A DNA stretch of 64,000 nt from Synechococcus sp. MEDNS5 (GCF_014279875.1 NZ_CP047952.1:620001-684000), one strand, 5' to 3'. Positions 47,592-60,731 are shown, counted from the first letter of the stretch. Notes: generated by a model not told the origin, from the sequence alone. A program made the numbers and translations.

Positions 47592-48369
47592 GGCAGCGAT
47601 GACATTGGCAGAAGGTCTAGTGGTTCTGCCGATGGGACTGCTCGCGGGAGCCCTGGCAGGCCTGCTGGGTATCGGCGGAGGTTTGATTTTCGCGCCTCTG
47701 CTGCTTTGGATGGGCCTCACTCCGCATCAGGCCCTGGCCACGAGCACCTTCGCCATTGTTCCCACCGCCATCGGTGGAAGTGTCACCCATTGGCGGAGCC
47801 GTTCCTTGCCGCTGAAGCCTGGCCTGGTGATTGGCCTGACGGCCTTCGCGACCGCGCTGATCTTCAGTCGTCTGGGGGGGCTGGTGGCCGGCTGGCACCT
47901 CCTGGCCATGCAGGCCTTGCTGTATCTGGTGCTGGCTGGATCAATCCGAGCCGATCGTGAGGCGGCTCTGCAGAGTGATGGTCATAGACCTTCTCCCTGG
48001 GGGTTGTCTGCAGTCGGCGCTGTGGCGGGTCTGGCCGGAGGATTGCTTGGTCTGGGCGGAGGGCTGTTGATGGTGCCCCTGATGGTGAGTGGACTGTCGA
48101 TGCCCATTCGCCAGGCCATTCGACTGAGCACCTTGGCCGTGGCCTGTTCGGCCAGTGCAGCGTCGCTTCAGTTTCTGCAGGAGGGTCGAGGACTGGCTTC
48201 GATGGGCTTGCTGCTGGGAGGTGTCGCTGCTGTTTCGGCCCAGTGGACCGCATCCCGCCTGGATCGGGTCAGGCCAGGAACCCTGGCCTGGCTCCTGCGG
48301 CTTCTGGCATTGGTGCTGGCCATCGACAGCGGTCGGCGAGCTATCGCCCTCGCCCTGCCACTGAACTGA
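47590..48369 (+). CDS. TauE/SafE-family sulfite/sulfonate exporter-like permease
   Basis: A 259-residue membrane protein with eight or so hydrophobic segments in two similar halves; each half opens with a Gly-rich block (GLLGIGGGLIFAPLLLWMG and GLLGLGGGLLMVPLMVSGL), the TauE/SafE hallmark. The transported anion is unknown. ATG at 47590 or 47599 (MTLAEGLVV) are both possible; the former overlaps the start codon of the divergent gene. The PiT-like gene is convergent 2 bases downstream. Confidence 0.86.
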   Translation: MAAMTLAEGLVVLPMGLLAGALAGLLGIGGGLIFAPLLLWMGLTPHQALATSTFAIVPTAIGGSVTHWRSRSLPLKPGLVIGLTAFATALIFSRLGGLVAGWHLLAMQALLYLVLAGSIRADREAALQSDGHRPSPWGLSAVGAVAGLAGGLLGLGGGLLMVPLMVSGLSMPIRQAIRLSTLAVACSASAASLQFLQEGRGLASMGLLLGGVAAVSAQWTASRLDRVRPGTLAWLLRLLALVLAIDSGRRAIALALPLN

Positions 48370-48371
48370 AC

Positions 48372-49379
48372 TCAGCCCCCAGTCCAGGCGATCAGAGGCT
48401 GCAGGCCAAGAGCGATCACCAGGCTGACAATCACGCCGATGAATGCTTTCCAAAGATCACTACCGATGATCTTGCCGAGGTTGCCTCCGGATCGGTTGGT
48501 GAACACGTATTCGAATTCCTGTTCTTTGATGCGCAGGGCGATTTCCCGACCACCCAGCAAACCCAGGAACACCCACGTTGTGCTCAACGGGAAGGTGCTG
48601 AGAAATGCTTTGTACAGCAGGCAAAGTCCGAACATGAAGTCGATCACCGTGGCCGAACGCAGATCGGCGGTGTTGGTTTTGCTGCGCAGCACACCCTGAA
48701 TCGGACCACCGCCGATAGCGACGAGCACACACAGCCCGATGCAGAGGATGGCGGTGCAGACCAGCATCGGGAATAACCCAAGCTCGCGGGGAAGGAAGAC
48801 GAAAATGTTGGCGAGATCCTGCACCATCCACATGCTCCACAGGAAGCCAGTGGAGAACCACTGCAGGCCATACCAAACCTTGTTGAAATCCTTGCCTTCC
48901 TGTGTGCGCCGGAACACCCAACGCTCCAGTAGCCACATGCCAAGACCCCAGGCCGCCAGAGCGAGACAGAACGCCAGGAAATAACCAGACAGAGAACTTT
49001 CAAGAAGTTTGGGGATGTTCTTGGGAACAAATGCGGAAAGCACCAGGAACGATGTGCTTACGGGTGCGCCCCAGGCGGTAAGGCCCAGCACCGCAAGCGG
49101 AGGAATGATGTATACCCAGGTGAAGGTTTCAGGAATCGGGAATTTTTCGAGTCGTCCCCATGCCGGGTCGCCGCCATTGATGAACCAGCCGAGCATCAGC
49201 ACGAAGATCGTGACGGTGCAGATGAAGATCATCTGCACCACTTTTGGGGTGCGTTTTTTGTTCGACGAAATGTAGGTGCCAAGCGTCTGCAGCGAGTCGT
49301 TGGCCACCACTGAATAGGCTGCCAACAGAAAGCCGATGATCATCCAGATATTGGTGTCCATTGATCCAAGGAATTCCAT
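48372..49379 (-). CDS. PiT-like (PHO4-type) membrane transporter
   Basis: A 335-residue polytopic protein with about ten hydrophobic segments. Near the N-terminus SVVANDSLQTLGTYIS resembles the GANDxxN repeat of PiT phosphate transporters, and near residue 262 LSTTWVFLGLLGGREIA resembles its second copy; APVSTSFLVLSAF is another family-like block. The usual Asn/Asp pattern is incomplete, so substrate may differ (phosphate or another anion). It is convergent with the TauE-like gene. Confidence 0.7.
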   Translation of the reverse strand: MEFLGSMDTNIWMIIGFLLAAYSVVANDSLQTLGTYISSNKKRTPKVVQMIFICTVTIFVLMLGWFINGGDPAWGRLEKFPIPETFTWVYIIPPLAVLGLTAWGAPVSTSFLVLSAFVPKNIPKLLESSLSGYFLAFCLALAAWGLGMWLLERWVFRRTQEGKDFNKVWYGLQWFSTGFLWSMWMVQDLANIFVFLPRELGLFPMLVCTAILCIGLCVLVAIGGGPIQGVLRSKTNTADLRSATVIDFMFGLCLLYKAFLSTFPLSTTWVFLGLLGGREIALRIKEQEFEYVFTNRSGGNLGKIIGSDLWKAFIGVIVSLVIALGLQPLIAWTGG

Positions 49380-49402
49380 CCGGTTTTAGAGACCGTCCTG
49401 CA

Positions 49403-49442
49403 GTGTTGGTGTGATGCTTACAACACATGGAATGTTTCCATG
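49403..49442. promoter_or_regulatory. Two dyads upstream of the PiT-like gene
   Basis: In the 87-base gap between the lipoprotein gene and the PiT-like gene (both minus strand) are CATGGAA-TGT-TTCCATG (49426-49442) and GTGTTG (49403-49408) paired with CAACAC (49421-49426). A 7-base perfect stem with a 3-base loop plus a neighbouring 6-base one fits a terminator or an operator; no clear T-run follows. Confidence 0.4.
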
Positions 49443-49466
49443 CTGCTTGCTGTCTTCTTTGGAGGG

Positions 49467-50078
49467 TTAATTCAACACAGTCAGTGTCTGGATCTGGACC
49501 GTTTTGGCCCAGTTTGCAAGGGCCTCTAAGGAGGCGCGATCCGGGAGGCAGACGCAGCCACTGCCCGGGTTGCAGCCATGGATGCCCAATCCGGAGCGGG
49601 TCGTTTCGAAGCGTGGCGTCAGGGTGAACCAGATGTCGTCTCCCCAGGCTTCAGGCAGCCCCAGGGTGTACAAGCCTGGAGGCAGGGGAGCTCCGTTGCC
49701 TGGAGACCAGCGGCGATCGAGGGATTGGCTGGTGGTGAATCCGCTCACGGCCTCCCAGCGGGCCAGGAGTCGTTCGTCTTGATGAAGCTCCAGTGCCCAA
49801 AGGCGTTCTCCATCAAGGCGATTGCGCTCCGTGCGCTGAGCCGACAGAGACAGGGGCGCTGCGCTCAGACTGGCAAGGAGCTCTGTGTTTGGGCCGAGCT
49901 GCCCCGGAGGCTGAGGTTTCTGAGGTTGGGTGTCTGATTGACGTTCCAGGCTGGTGGCTTCCGCCGATACGGGGGATGTGAGGGCTTGCTCCGGTAGCGA
50001 CCGCCTGAAGCAGCCCTGGAGAAGAACTCCCGCCAGCACAAGCCAGCACCAGTGAGCGTTGGTTGTGCCAAGGGTCAT
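49467..50078 (-). CDS. L,D-transpeptidase-like lipoprotein
   Basis: A 203-residue lipoprotein: signal with lipobox LLQGC (Cys near residue 22), then a 60-residue Ser/Pro/Gln-rich linker. The C-terminal domain ends with GLGIHGCNPGSGCVCL, like the YkuD L,D-transpeptidase active site (HGxxxxxxxxSxGC). Likely remodels peptidoglycan, though a full YkuD pattern is not certain. Its start codon lies inside the CRR6 stop region (overlap 4 bases). Confidence 0.75.
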   Translation of the reverse strand: MTLGTTNAHWCWLVLAGVLLQGCFRRSLPEQALTSPVSAEATSLERQSDTQPQKPQPPGQLGPNTELLASLSAAPLSLSAQRTERNRLDGERLWALELHQDERLLARWEAVSGFTTSQSLDRRWSPGNGAPLPPGLYTLGLPEAWGDDIWFTLTPRFETTRSGLGIHGCNPGSGCVCLPDRASLEALANWAKTVQIQTLTVLN

Positions 50079-50575
50079 CGCGTCTGGTCCAGCAGCTCCC
50101 AGAAGCCGGCGTCGAGCTCGAAGCCGAGGCTTGCAGCCATCAATGACAGATTGCCGCGCTGATGTCCGGGAACCCCTGCGTCTGCCCCCAGCTGATCCAG
50201 AACCATCAACCGGTGTGTGACCCAGAGCTCGAGGGCCTGGGGATCAAAGCGGATTCCTTCGCTCGGGCGAAAATCATGGGGAACGAGCATGGCCACATGT
50301 TGAATGAGGCATCCCTTCGAGCGATCCAACAGAAGGGGAAGCCAGGGATAGCGCGCGTCAGCCCTTAACGCCCAAAGTCTGGGTTCAGCGCACTCACTCA
50401 GTTCCCGAGGATCCTCTGCTGCACGAGGCCACTCATAGTTGAGTTCGAGAACAGCCCCGTCGTTCAACAGCTTGGTCAGGGGCTGGTCCATCCAACTGAC
50501 GAGGACCTTCAGATCCAGTCGCTGGATCGCTTCTGCGGTAATGGTCAGCGAAGACTGGTGGCATCCGGCTTCCAT
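50075..50575 (-). CDS. CRR6-family protein (NDH-1 NdhI maturation factor)
   Basis: A 166-residue protein matching the CRR6 (chlororespiratory reduction 6, DUF1817) family, which in plants and cyanobacteria helps maturation of the NdhI subunit and NDH-1 assembly. Features: LTITAEAIQRLDLKVLVSW, LELNYEWPRAAEDPRELSE and FDPQALELWVTHRLMVLDQLG. The ATG at 50575 (MEAGCHQSSL) is preferred to the in-frame ATG at 50710. psaM is divergent, 78 bases away. Confidence 0.85.
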   Translation of the reverse strand: MEAGCHQSSLTITAEAIQRLDLKVLVSWMDQPLTKLLNDGAVLELNYEWPRAAEDPRELSECAEPRLWALRADARYPWLPLLLDRSKGCLIQHVAMLVPHDFRPSEGIRFDPQALELWVTHRLMVLDQLGADAGVPGHQRGNLSLMAASLGFELDAGFWELLDQTR

Positions 50576-50653
50576 AAAGGTGTGACAGGCCTTTGCGAAT
50601 GATGGCGTTCGGAGGGGGCTTGGCGGAAGAATGCAATGGTTTCGAGGTCCGCC

Positions 50654-50758
50654 ATGGTCAGCTCCATCACCCAGGCCGAAATCTTCATCGCTCTCGTGGT
50701 CGCTGCCCACGCAGGGGTGCTTGCGGTTCGTCTGTGCGTCAGCCTCTACCGCGCTTGA
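50654..50758 (+). CDS. psaM: Photosystem I reaction centre subunit XII (PsaM)
   Basis: A 34-residue single-helix protein (MVSSITQAEIFIALVV...LYRA) found by reading the intergenic gap; too short for a 60-residue cutoff. It matches PsaM of cyanobacteria: a conserved N-terminal TQ, ALVVA and a C-terminal RL...SLY. PsaM sits at the trimer-facing side of PSI and stabilises the trimer. It lies divergent from CRR6 and 63 bases upstream of the next gene. Confidence 0.85.
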   Translation: MVSSITQAEIFIALVVAAHAGVLAVRLCVSLYRA

Positions 50759-50821
50759 TCGGCATCAGGGTCTGAGCGGTTGTCCCCTTGGCATGCAGTG
50801 TTCCCTGCGTTACAAGCGGGC

Positions 50822-51163
50822 ATGCCAAACGCCGTTACCAAGCCAGCTGACGCAGCATCTCTCGCGGCACTTCTCCAGCATCAAAACGATCGCAGGGAGT
50901 TGTTGTGCAGCACGCTTGCGCTGACCGTGAAGCTCGGTCTCACCTTTCTTGGTGTGGTGAGTTTGGTTCGTCTGTCGATGGCCTATCAGGAACGACTCGA
51001 TCGCCATGGAGAGATGGCTGCCGTTGTCGATGTCGAGACATCCAAACTTCAGACCCTGCAACAGCGTTTCGACACGTTGTTCACCGTCGGTGGTGATGAG
51101 CGTTTGATGGATGAGCAAGATCAGTGGATTGCGCCGAACCGCCTGAGGGTGATTTGGCGCTGA
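50822..51163 (+). CDS. Hypothetical membrane protein
   Basis: A 113-residue protein from ATG 50822 (MPNAVTKPADA). One hydrophobic segment (LALTVKLGLTFLGVVSLVRL, about residues 32-51) is followed by a helical, coiled-coil-prone part (YQERLDRHGEMAAVVDVETSKLQTLQQRFDTLF). No family recognised. It lies between psaM and por. Confidence 0.65.
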   Translation: MPNAVTKPADAASLAALLQHQNDRRELLCSTLALTVKLGLTFLGVVSLVRLSMAYQERLDRHGEMAAVVDVETSKLQTLQQRFDTLFTVGGDERLMDEQDQWIAPNRLRVIWR

Positions 51164-51198
51164 GTTTCTGATTCATGGGGCGAGCGCTGCAGCATTGA

Positions 51199-53136
<1,938 letters not shown>

Positions 53137-53224
53137 TCACCGGGAAATGAAAGATCTGCTTTCAGAAGCTTTAGCTTGGCTGCTGATTATTGGTTGGTTG
53201 GCTTAAATAATTGAGTGAAAATGC

Positions 53225-54811
53225 TCATGCCTTGTAGTGGGCTTTTGCGTCATAGAGCGTTTCGCTGCTGATTTCCCTGCAGCCCACCTCTCGGGCATAC
53301 GACTCGGCATTGCGTCGAACTTTTCCACGCACAAAGAATGGGATCTTCTTCAGTTCCGCTTCGCCATCGGCGGTCCAGACCAGCTGGCCTGATGGGGCCT
53401 CCTGCAGGGAACCAGAATCGTTCATGACCTCGTTGCCGTTGCCGGCACCCGCTCCCCCCGTATGACCCAGATGACTCTGGTGTCCATCCACAAACTCGAA
53501 GTCGTGGCGGAACATGCCGATCAGGTGCTCCTCCAGGCCCATCATCAATGGGTGGACCCAGGCGTCGAAAATCACATTCGCGCCTTCCCAGCCCATCTGA
53601 GGGCTATGGCGTGCCGGAACATCCTGAACATGCATCGGCGTACTGATCACAGCGCAGGGAATTCCCAGTCGTTTGGCGCTGTGCCGTTCCATCTGGGTAC
53701 CCAGGACCAGTTCGGGAGCCGCCTCGGCCATGGCTGCTTCGACCGCTAGATAGTCATCACAGATCAGGGCCTCAAGCCCCAGTTGTTTGGCAGCGGCGCG
53801 AACGGGTCTGGCCATTTCCCTGCTGTAAGACCCCAGCCCCACCACGGTGAATCCCAGCTCTTCGCTGCAGATCCTTGCTGCTGCAATGGCGTGGGTGCCG
53901 TCCCCGAAGATGAACACACGCTTGCCCGTGAGGTAAGTGGAATCCACGGACTCGGAATACCAGGGCATGCGGGATCGCTGGTACCCCTCTGCGGCTTCCG
54001 GGGGGGACATCCCCAGGAGATCATGCACTTCAACAAGAAAGTCGTGGGTTGCCCCCATGCCGATCGGCACCGTCTTGCTGAACGGGATGCCGAAGTTGCG
54101 TTCCAGCCAGCTGCAGCTGGATTCAGCCACTTCCGGATAGAGGCATACATTCAAGTCCGCCTGGGGCAGCCGAAGGATGTCTTCCACACCCGCACCAAGA
54201 GGTGCAACAACGCCAACGTCGATGCCATGAAGTGACAGCAGTCGCTGGACTTCAAGAACATCGTCTCGACAACGGAACCCCAGCAGGGACGGTCCGAGCA
54301 GATTCACCCGCGGCCGACGCCCTTCGTGCTGCCAGGCCTTCACATCGTGGTTCGGCTGTTGCGGCACGCTCTGTTTCAGCAGCCCGCGCATCAGTTGGTA
54401 GAGGGTCTCTGCCGCTCCCCAGTTCTCTTTCTTGCTGTACGCGGGCAGCTCCAGTGTGACGACGGGCATCGGTAATCCCATTCCCTGCGCCAGCGCACCG
54501 GGCTGATCCTGGATCAGTTCGGCCGTACAGCTCTCTCCCACAAGCAGAGCATCGGGTTGAAAGCGATCCGCTGCTTCTTGCACGTGCCGCTTGACCAGTT
54601 CTGCAGTGTCACCTCCCAAATCTCTGGCCTGAAAAGTGGTGTAAGTCACTGGTGGTCGCTGCCCGCGGCGTTCGATCATCGTGAACAGAAGATCGGCATA
54701 GGTGTCGCCCTGCGGTGCATGCAGCACGTAGTGAACCCCATGCATTGAGGCGGCGATGCGCATGGCTCCCACATGGGGGGGGCCTTCGTAAGTCCAGAGC
54801 GTCAGTTCCAT
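53225..54811 (-). CDS. chlB: Light-independent protochlorophyllide reductase subunit ChlB
   Basis: Catalytic component with ChlN; the ChlN2ChlB2 heterotetramer holds the substrate and a [4Fe-4S] cluster. The 528-residue protein starts [18 protein letters not shown], with [17 protein letters not shown], and a C-terminal block [26 protein letters not shown] characteristic of ChlB. It follows chlN by 4 bases and is separated from chlL by 151 bases. Confidence 0.96.
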   Translation of the reverse strand: MELTLWTYEGPPHVGAMRIAASMHGVHYVLHAPQGDTYADLLFTMIERRGQRPPVTYTTFQARDLGGDTAELVKRHVQEAADRFQPDALLVGESCTAELIQDQPGALAQGMGLPMPVVTLELPAYSKKENWGAAETLYQLMRGLLKQSVPQQPNHDVKAWQHEGRRPRVNLLGPSLLGFRCRDDVLEVQRLLSLHGIDVGVVAPLGAGVEDILRLPQADLNVCLYPEVAESSCSWLERNFGIPFSKTVPIGMGATHDFLVEVHDLLGMSPPEAAEGYQRSRMPWYSESVDSTYLTGKRVFIFGDGTHAIAAARICSEELGFTVVGLGSYSREMARPVRAAAKQLGLEALICDDYLAVEAAMAEAAPELVLGTQMERHSAKRLGIPCAVISTPMHVQDVPARHSPQMGWEGANVIFDAWVHPLMMGLEEHLIGMFRHDFEFVDGHQSHLGHTGGAGAGNGNEVMNDSGSLQEAPSGQLVWTADGEAELKKIPFFVRGKVRRNAESYAREVGCREISSETLYDAKAHYKA

Positions 54812-54815
54812 CGAT

Positions 54816-56746
<1,931 letters not shown>

Positions 56747-56760
56747 GCGCTGACAGTGGC

Positions 56761-57168
56761 TCAGAGGCGACGGCGGAAGCGCTCATCTGCAAAGCTTCCG
56801 CCCGATCTCCCTTCAGAATCATCGATCTTGGTGAGACGCCAGACATTGCGGCTCACACGCTTGGCGGACAGGCCGCCGCGCTCAACCTGCTCTGTTCCAG
56901 GCCTTGCACCGAGCAGAAAACCCACTTCGGCCGTGCTCAGCGGTGCACCTGTCTCAAGAGCCAGTGCTGTGAGTTCCAGTCGTTGCCGCAATTGATGCAG
57001 GTTCTGGGCTTTGTCTTCGTTTTGGGATGGCAACCAAGGAAGTTCGACGTGACCCTCTCCAGCCAAGCGCTGCATTAGGCCGTAGCTCACCAGTCCGAGT
57101 GCCTGTTCAGCATTCAGTTCAGTGGCTGGATTTCCTTCGTTCAGGCGGGGCTCCTGTGTCGAGGTCAT
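56761..57168 (-). CDS. Hypothetical protein beside the carboxysome locus
   Basis: A 135-residue protein (ATG 57168, MTSTQEPRLNEG). Residues about 18-60 are helical (AEQALGLVSYGLMQRLAGEG), and residues about 75-115 may form a winged helix (ALETGAPLSTAEVGFLLGARPG ... VSRNVWRLTK). The basic C-terminus ends RFRRRL. No family recognised. It is divergent from csoS1D, sharing a 95-base promoter region. Confidence 0.7.
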   Translation of the reverse strand: MTSTQEPRLNEGNPATELNAEQALGLVSYGLMQRLAGEGHVELPWLPSQNEDKAQNLHQLRQRLELTALALETGAPLSTAEVGFLLGARPGTEQVERGGLSAKRVSRNVWRLTKIDDSEGRSGGSFADERFRRRL

Positions 57169-57263
57169 CGATCTTGGTGCATGTGTGTTGAAGGTATCGG
57201 CTGGCATCAGTGACGCAAGCGCACGGTCCTTGCTCACAATCGGCTTCCGGTAAGATCCGCGCC

Positions 57264-58049
57264 ATGAATCGTTTCGCCGGCTTCGATGCCAGGGAGCGGC
57301 GCGTTGGCGGCAGCGCCCTCGTCACCGGTACGGAGGTTCAGTCCTCCGCCAGCGGAGCGAGCTGTGTCGTTACCACCGACTCAGAATCGTCGCGCTTCAC
57401 CCGGCGAAACAGTCATGTGCAGTCGATTGAACTGCGCACGCATGTGTTCATCGACTCTCTGCAGCCCCAGCTTGCGGCGTATATGGGGTCTGTCAGCCAG
57501 GGCTTTCTTCCGATCCCAGGCGATGCCTGTCTCTGGATGGAAGTGTCTCCTGGAATGGCCGTGCACCGTGTCACTGATATCGCCTTAAAGGCCAGCAATG
57601 TGCGGCTCGGCCAGATGGTGGTGGAGCGGGCGTTCGGCTCGATGGCTCTCTACCACCGTGATCAGAGCACGGTGCTTCACTCGGGAGATGTGGTTCTCGA
57701 GGCGATCGGCAGCTCGATCGACCAGCGCAGCCCTGCCGAGGTGAGTTGGACTGAGGTGATCCGCGCGATCACACCGGACCATGCGGTGCTGATCAATCGG
57801 CAGAACCGGCGGGGTTCGATGATCGAGGCGGGAATGAGCATGTTCATCCTCGAGACGGAACCGGCTGGTTATGTGCTGATTGCTGCAAACGAAGCCGAGA
57901 AGGCCTCCAACATCACATTGGTGGATGTGAAAGCGGTGGGTGCCTTCGGGCGTCTCACCCTTGCCGGAAAAGAAGGTGATGTTGAAGAGGCTGCCGCCGC
58001 TGCCATGCGAGCCATCGACTTGGTGAATCGGCGTTCAACCCTGCGCTGA
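57264..58049 (+). CDS. csoS1D: Carboxysome tandem-domain shell protein CsoS1D
   Basis: A 261-residue protein with two bacterial-microcompartment domains, forming trimeric pseudohexamers that can stack and have gated pores. The ATG at 57264 begins [16 protein letters not shown], and a flexible N-terminal extension of about 50 residues precedes the first BMC domain. A TAAGAT -10-like box lies 8 bases upstream of the ATG. It is read with csoS1 but separated from it by the inverted rdgB gene. Confidence 0.93.
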   Translation: MNRFAGFDARERRVGGSALVTGTEVQSSASGASCVVTTDSESSRFTRRNSHVQSIELRTHVFIDSLQPQLAAYMGSVSQGFLPIPGDACLWMEVSPGMAVHRVTDIALKASNVRLGQMVVERAFGSMALYHRDQSTVLHSGDVVLEAIGSSIDQRSPAEVSWTEVIRAITPDHAVLINRQNRRGSMIEAGMSMFILETEPAGYVLIAANEAEKASNITLVDVKAVGAFGRLTLAGKEGDVEEAAAAAMRAIDLVNRRSTLR

Positions 58050-58064
58050 TTCAGTTCTGCGGAA

Positions 58065-58643
58065 TCAGTCCAACTGAAGGCGTCTTCGCAGTCCTGGAGC
58101 CAGAATCCGTGCTGCTTTCCCGCGACTGCCCAGCCTCGACAGCTGGGAGGCGTTGAGTTGGCCATAACTGCAGCCTGCCTCACGCACCCAGAACAGGGAT
58201 TCAATCCCTCCGCCCGGATAAGCAGGGATGTGGAGCAGTTCACCCCAGCAGAACCCCTCGGACTCCTCTTCACAGCTTCCCTCCGGAGAGCAGAGCACCA
58301 TGGCGCTGCGAAAGCATGCGCTGCGGTAAGGAATGTCGGCCATGGCAGCTTGAAGGCGTTCCAACTTGTCGTGGTCCGACGCGGCGAATCTTGCCGTGAA
58401 GAGCCCCGGAGCACCATCAAGAGCGTCAACTTCCAGGCCTGAATCATCAGCAAGGGCCCAGCACCCTGTTCGGCACGCTGCAGCAACTGCTTTCAGTCGA
58501 GCGTTCTCAAGGTAGGTGCTGCCTGTTTCCTCCACATCGAGATCTGAAGGCTGGCGACAGACGTCCACATTGATTGGGCCGAGCATGGCTTCAATCTCAG
58601 CAACCTTGTGTGGATTCCCGCTGGCGATGATCAGCCTGCGCAA
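58065..58643 (-). CDS. rdgB: XTP/dITP pyrophosphatase (Ham1/RdgB)
   Basis: Removes non-canonical purine nucleotides (dITP, XTP) from the pool. The 192-residue protein has SGNPHKVAEIEAML, YLENARLKAVAAAC, ALADDSGLEVDALDGAPGLFTARFA and an SFSPFFWVREAGCSYGQL-like C-terminal block, all Ham1 features. It is inverted within the carboxysome locus, between csoS1D and csoS1. Confidence 0.93.
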   Translation of the reverse strand: MRRLIIASGNPHKVAEIEAMLGPINVDVCRQPSDLDVEETGSTYLENARLKAVAAACRTGCWALADDSGLEVDALDGAPGLFTARFAASDHDKLERLQAAMADIPYRSACFRSAMVLCSPEGSCEEESEGFCWGELLHIPAYPGGGIESLFWVREAGCSYGQLNASQLSRLGSRGKAARILAPGLRRRLQLD

Positions 58644-58933
58644 GGCACCTCCCTAGAAGGGCTCCATTGTGTGGGATCAACGGCGCCGCCAACCGACGAC
58701 GGGGGGCATGTCTTTTTGTAAACAAAGGCTTTGGCCGGAGTTGGCAACCCAATGTGTTCGGGCGCTCACCGGAAGGCCAGCAGTGGTTCACATCAGTCGT
58801 GGACAGGCTCATCAGCTGAGCTTATGAAGTTCACTATGGACAGTGATCTCGAGAGTTCTCTGGATCGCTTGACGGCCAGGCCTGTGGCAGAGCAGTCTCA
58901 GCGGCGAACATCCTCCCCCTTTCCCGGTAGGCA
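58644..58933 (+). promoter_or_regulatory. Likely promoter/leader region of the carboxysome operon
   Basis: The largest gap in the window (290 bases) lies upstream of csoS1 and behind rdgB. No open frame here looks coding. TTTGT-AA-ACAAA (58715-58726) is a 5-base dyad about 210 bases before csoS1. No convincing LysR-type (CbbR/CcmR) site could be confirmed by eye. The gap plausibly holds the promoter of the csoS1-rbcL-rbcS-csoS2-csoSCA operon and part of the rdgB promoter. Confidence 0.5.
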
Positions 58934-59245
58934 ATGGCTAACGAAACCATGGGCATCGCTCTCGGCATGATCGAGACCCGCGGCCTCGTCCCCGCGATCG
59001 AAGCTGCTGACGCCATGACCAAGGCCGCCGAAGTGCGCCTGATCGGTCGTGAGTTCGTCGGCGGCGGTTACGTCACCGTGCTCGTGCGCGGCGAGACCGG
59101 TGCAGTGAACGCTGCAGTGCGCGCTGGCGCCGATGCCTGTGAGCGCGTGGGCGACGGCCTCGTTGCTGCTCACATCATTGCTCGCCCCCACCGCGAAGTG
59201 GAGCCTGCACTGGGCAACGGCAACTTCCTTGGTCAGAAGGACTGA
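58934..59245 (+). CDS. csoS1: Carboxysome hexameric shell protein CsoS1
   Basis: A 103-residue single-BMC-domain protein, the major facet hexamer of alpha-carboxysomes. It shows MGIALGMIETRGLVPAIEAADAM, the GEFVGGG-like REFVGGGYVTVLVRGETGAV, the central pore loop, and AHIIARPHREVEPALG. It begins the downstream shell/Rubisco operon, 70 bases before rbcL. Confidence 0.96.
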   Translation: MANETMGIALGMIETRGLVPAIEAADAMTKAAEVRLIGREFVGGGYVTVLVRGETGAVNAAVRAGADACERVGDGLVAAHIIARPHREVEPALGNGNFLGQKD

Positions 59246-59315
59246 GATCAGCTGATCCTCTGAATAGAGGTTCGACTGTTCATCACCCCCTTCACCGACT
59301 TAACGGAGTTTTCTC

Positions 59316-60731
59316 ATGAGCAAGAAGTACGACGCCGGGGTCAAGGAGTACAGAGACACTTACTGGACTCCTGATTACGTTCCCCTCGACACCGACCTGC
59401 TGGCCTGCTTCAAGTGCACAGGCCAAGAAGGTGTGCCCAAGGAAGAAGTTGCCGCTGCTGTGGCTGCTGAATCCTCCACCGGCACCTGGTCCACTGTGTG
59501 GTCCGAGCTCCTCACCGATCTCGACTTCTACAAGGGCCGTTGCTATCGCATTGAAGACGTCCCTGGTGACAAGGAGGCGTTCTATGCCTTCATCGCCTAC
59601 CCCCTCGACCTGTTCGAAGAGGGTTCGATCACCAACGTTCTGACCTCCCTGGTCGGCAACGTGTTCGGTTTCAAGGCTCTTCGCCACCTGCGTCTGGAAG
59701 ACATCCGCTTCCCGATGGCGTTCATCAAGAGCTGCTACGGCCCGCCTAACGGCATCCAGGTTGAGCGCGACCGGATGAACAAGTACGGCCGTCCTCTGCT
59801 GGGTTGCACCATCAAGCCGAAGCTCGGCCTGAGCGGTAAGAACTACGGCCGTGTCGTCTATGAGTGCCTGCGTGGTGGTCTGGACTTCACCAAGGACGAC
59901 GAGAACATCAACTCCCAGCCTTTCCAGCGTTGGCAGAACCGCTTCGAATTCGTTGCGGAAGCTATCAAGCTGTCCGAGCAGGAGACCGGCGAGCGCAAGG
60001 GTCACTACCTCAACGTGACCGCCAACACTCCCGAGGAGATGTATGAGCGGGCTGAGTTCGCCAAGGAACTCGGAATGCCGATCATCATGCACGACTTCAT
60101 CACCGGTGGCTTCACCGCCAACACCGGTCTGTCGAAGTGGTGCCGCAAGAACGGCATGCTCCTGCACATCCACCGCGCCATGCACGCGGTGATCGACCGT
60201 CACCCCAAGCACGGCATCCACTTCCGCGTTCTCGCCAAGTGCCTGCGTCTGTCCGGTGGTGACCAGCTCCACACCGGCACCGTGGTTGGAAAGCTGGAAG
60301 GTGATCGTCAGACCACCCTCGGCTACATCGACCAGCTGCGCGAATCTTTCGTGCCCGAAGACCGCAGCCGCGGCAACTTCTTCGATCAGGACTGGGGTTC
60401 CATGCCTGGCGTGTTCGCCGTCGCTTCCGGCGGTATCCACGTGTGGCACATGCCTGCACTGGTCACCATCTTTGGCGACGACTCCGTCCTGCAGTTCGGT
60501 GGTGGTACCCACGGTCACCCCTGGGGTTCCGCTGCAGGTGCTGCTGCCAACCGCGTGGCCCTCGAGGCCTGCGTCAAGGCCCGCAACGCCGGCCGTCATC
60601 TCGAGAAAGAGAGCCGCGACATCCTCATGGAAGCCGGCAAGCACAGCCCCGAGCTGGCCATCGCCCTCGAGACCTGGAAGGAGATCAAGTTCGAGTTCGA
60701 CACCGTCGACAAGCTCGACGTTCAGAGCTGA
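59316..60731 (+). CDS. rbcL: Ribulose-1,5-bisphosphate carboxylase large subunit (form IA)
   Basis: Fixes CO2 onto RuBP. The 471-residue protein has [17 protein letters not shown] (catalytic Lys), the carbamylated-Lys region [41 protein letters not shown] and the loop [11 protein letters not shown]. Sequence and co-location with csoS genes indicate the alpha-carboxysome form IA. A GGAG Shine-Dalgarno lies 8 bases before the ATG. A strong hairpin follows its stop codon. Confidence 0.98.
   Translation: MSKKYDAGVKEYRDTYWTPDYVPLDTDLLACFKCTGQEGVPKEEVAAAVAAESSTGTWSTVWSELLTDLDFYKGRCYRIEDVPGDKEAFYAFIAYPLDLFEEGSITNVLTSLVGNVFGFKALRHLRLEDIRFPMAFIKSCYGPPNGIQVERDRMNKYGRPLLGCTIKPKLGLSGKNYGRVVYECLRGGLDFTKDDENINSQPFQRWQNRFEFVAEAIKLSEQETGERKGHYLNVTANTPEEMYERAEFAKELGMPIIMHDFITGGFTANTGLSKWCRKNGMLLHIHRAMHAVIDRHPKHGIHFRVLAKCLRLSGGDQLHTGTVVGKLEGDRQTTLGYIDQLRESFVPEDRSRGNFFDQDWGSMPGVFAVASGGIHVWHMPALVTIFGDDSVLQFGGGTHGHPWGSAAGAAANRVALEACVKARNAGRHLEKESRDILMEAGKHSPELAIALETWKEIKFEFDTVDKLDVQS

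Noticed and set aside
59292-60644. 450-codon open frame antisense to rbcL
   Set aside because: It mirrors the strongly biased codon use of rbcL, and the rbcL protein is beyond doubt; no function or independent start context was seen.
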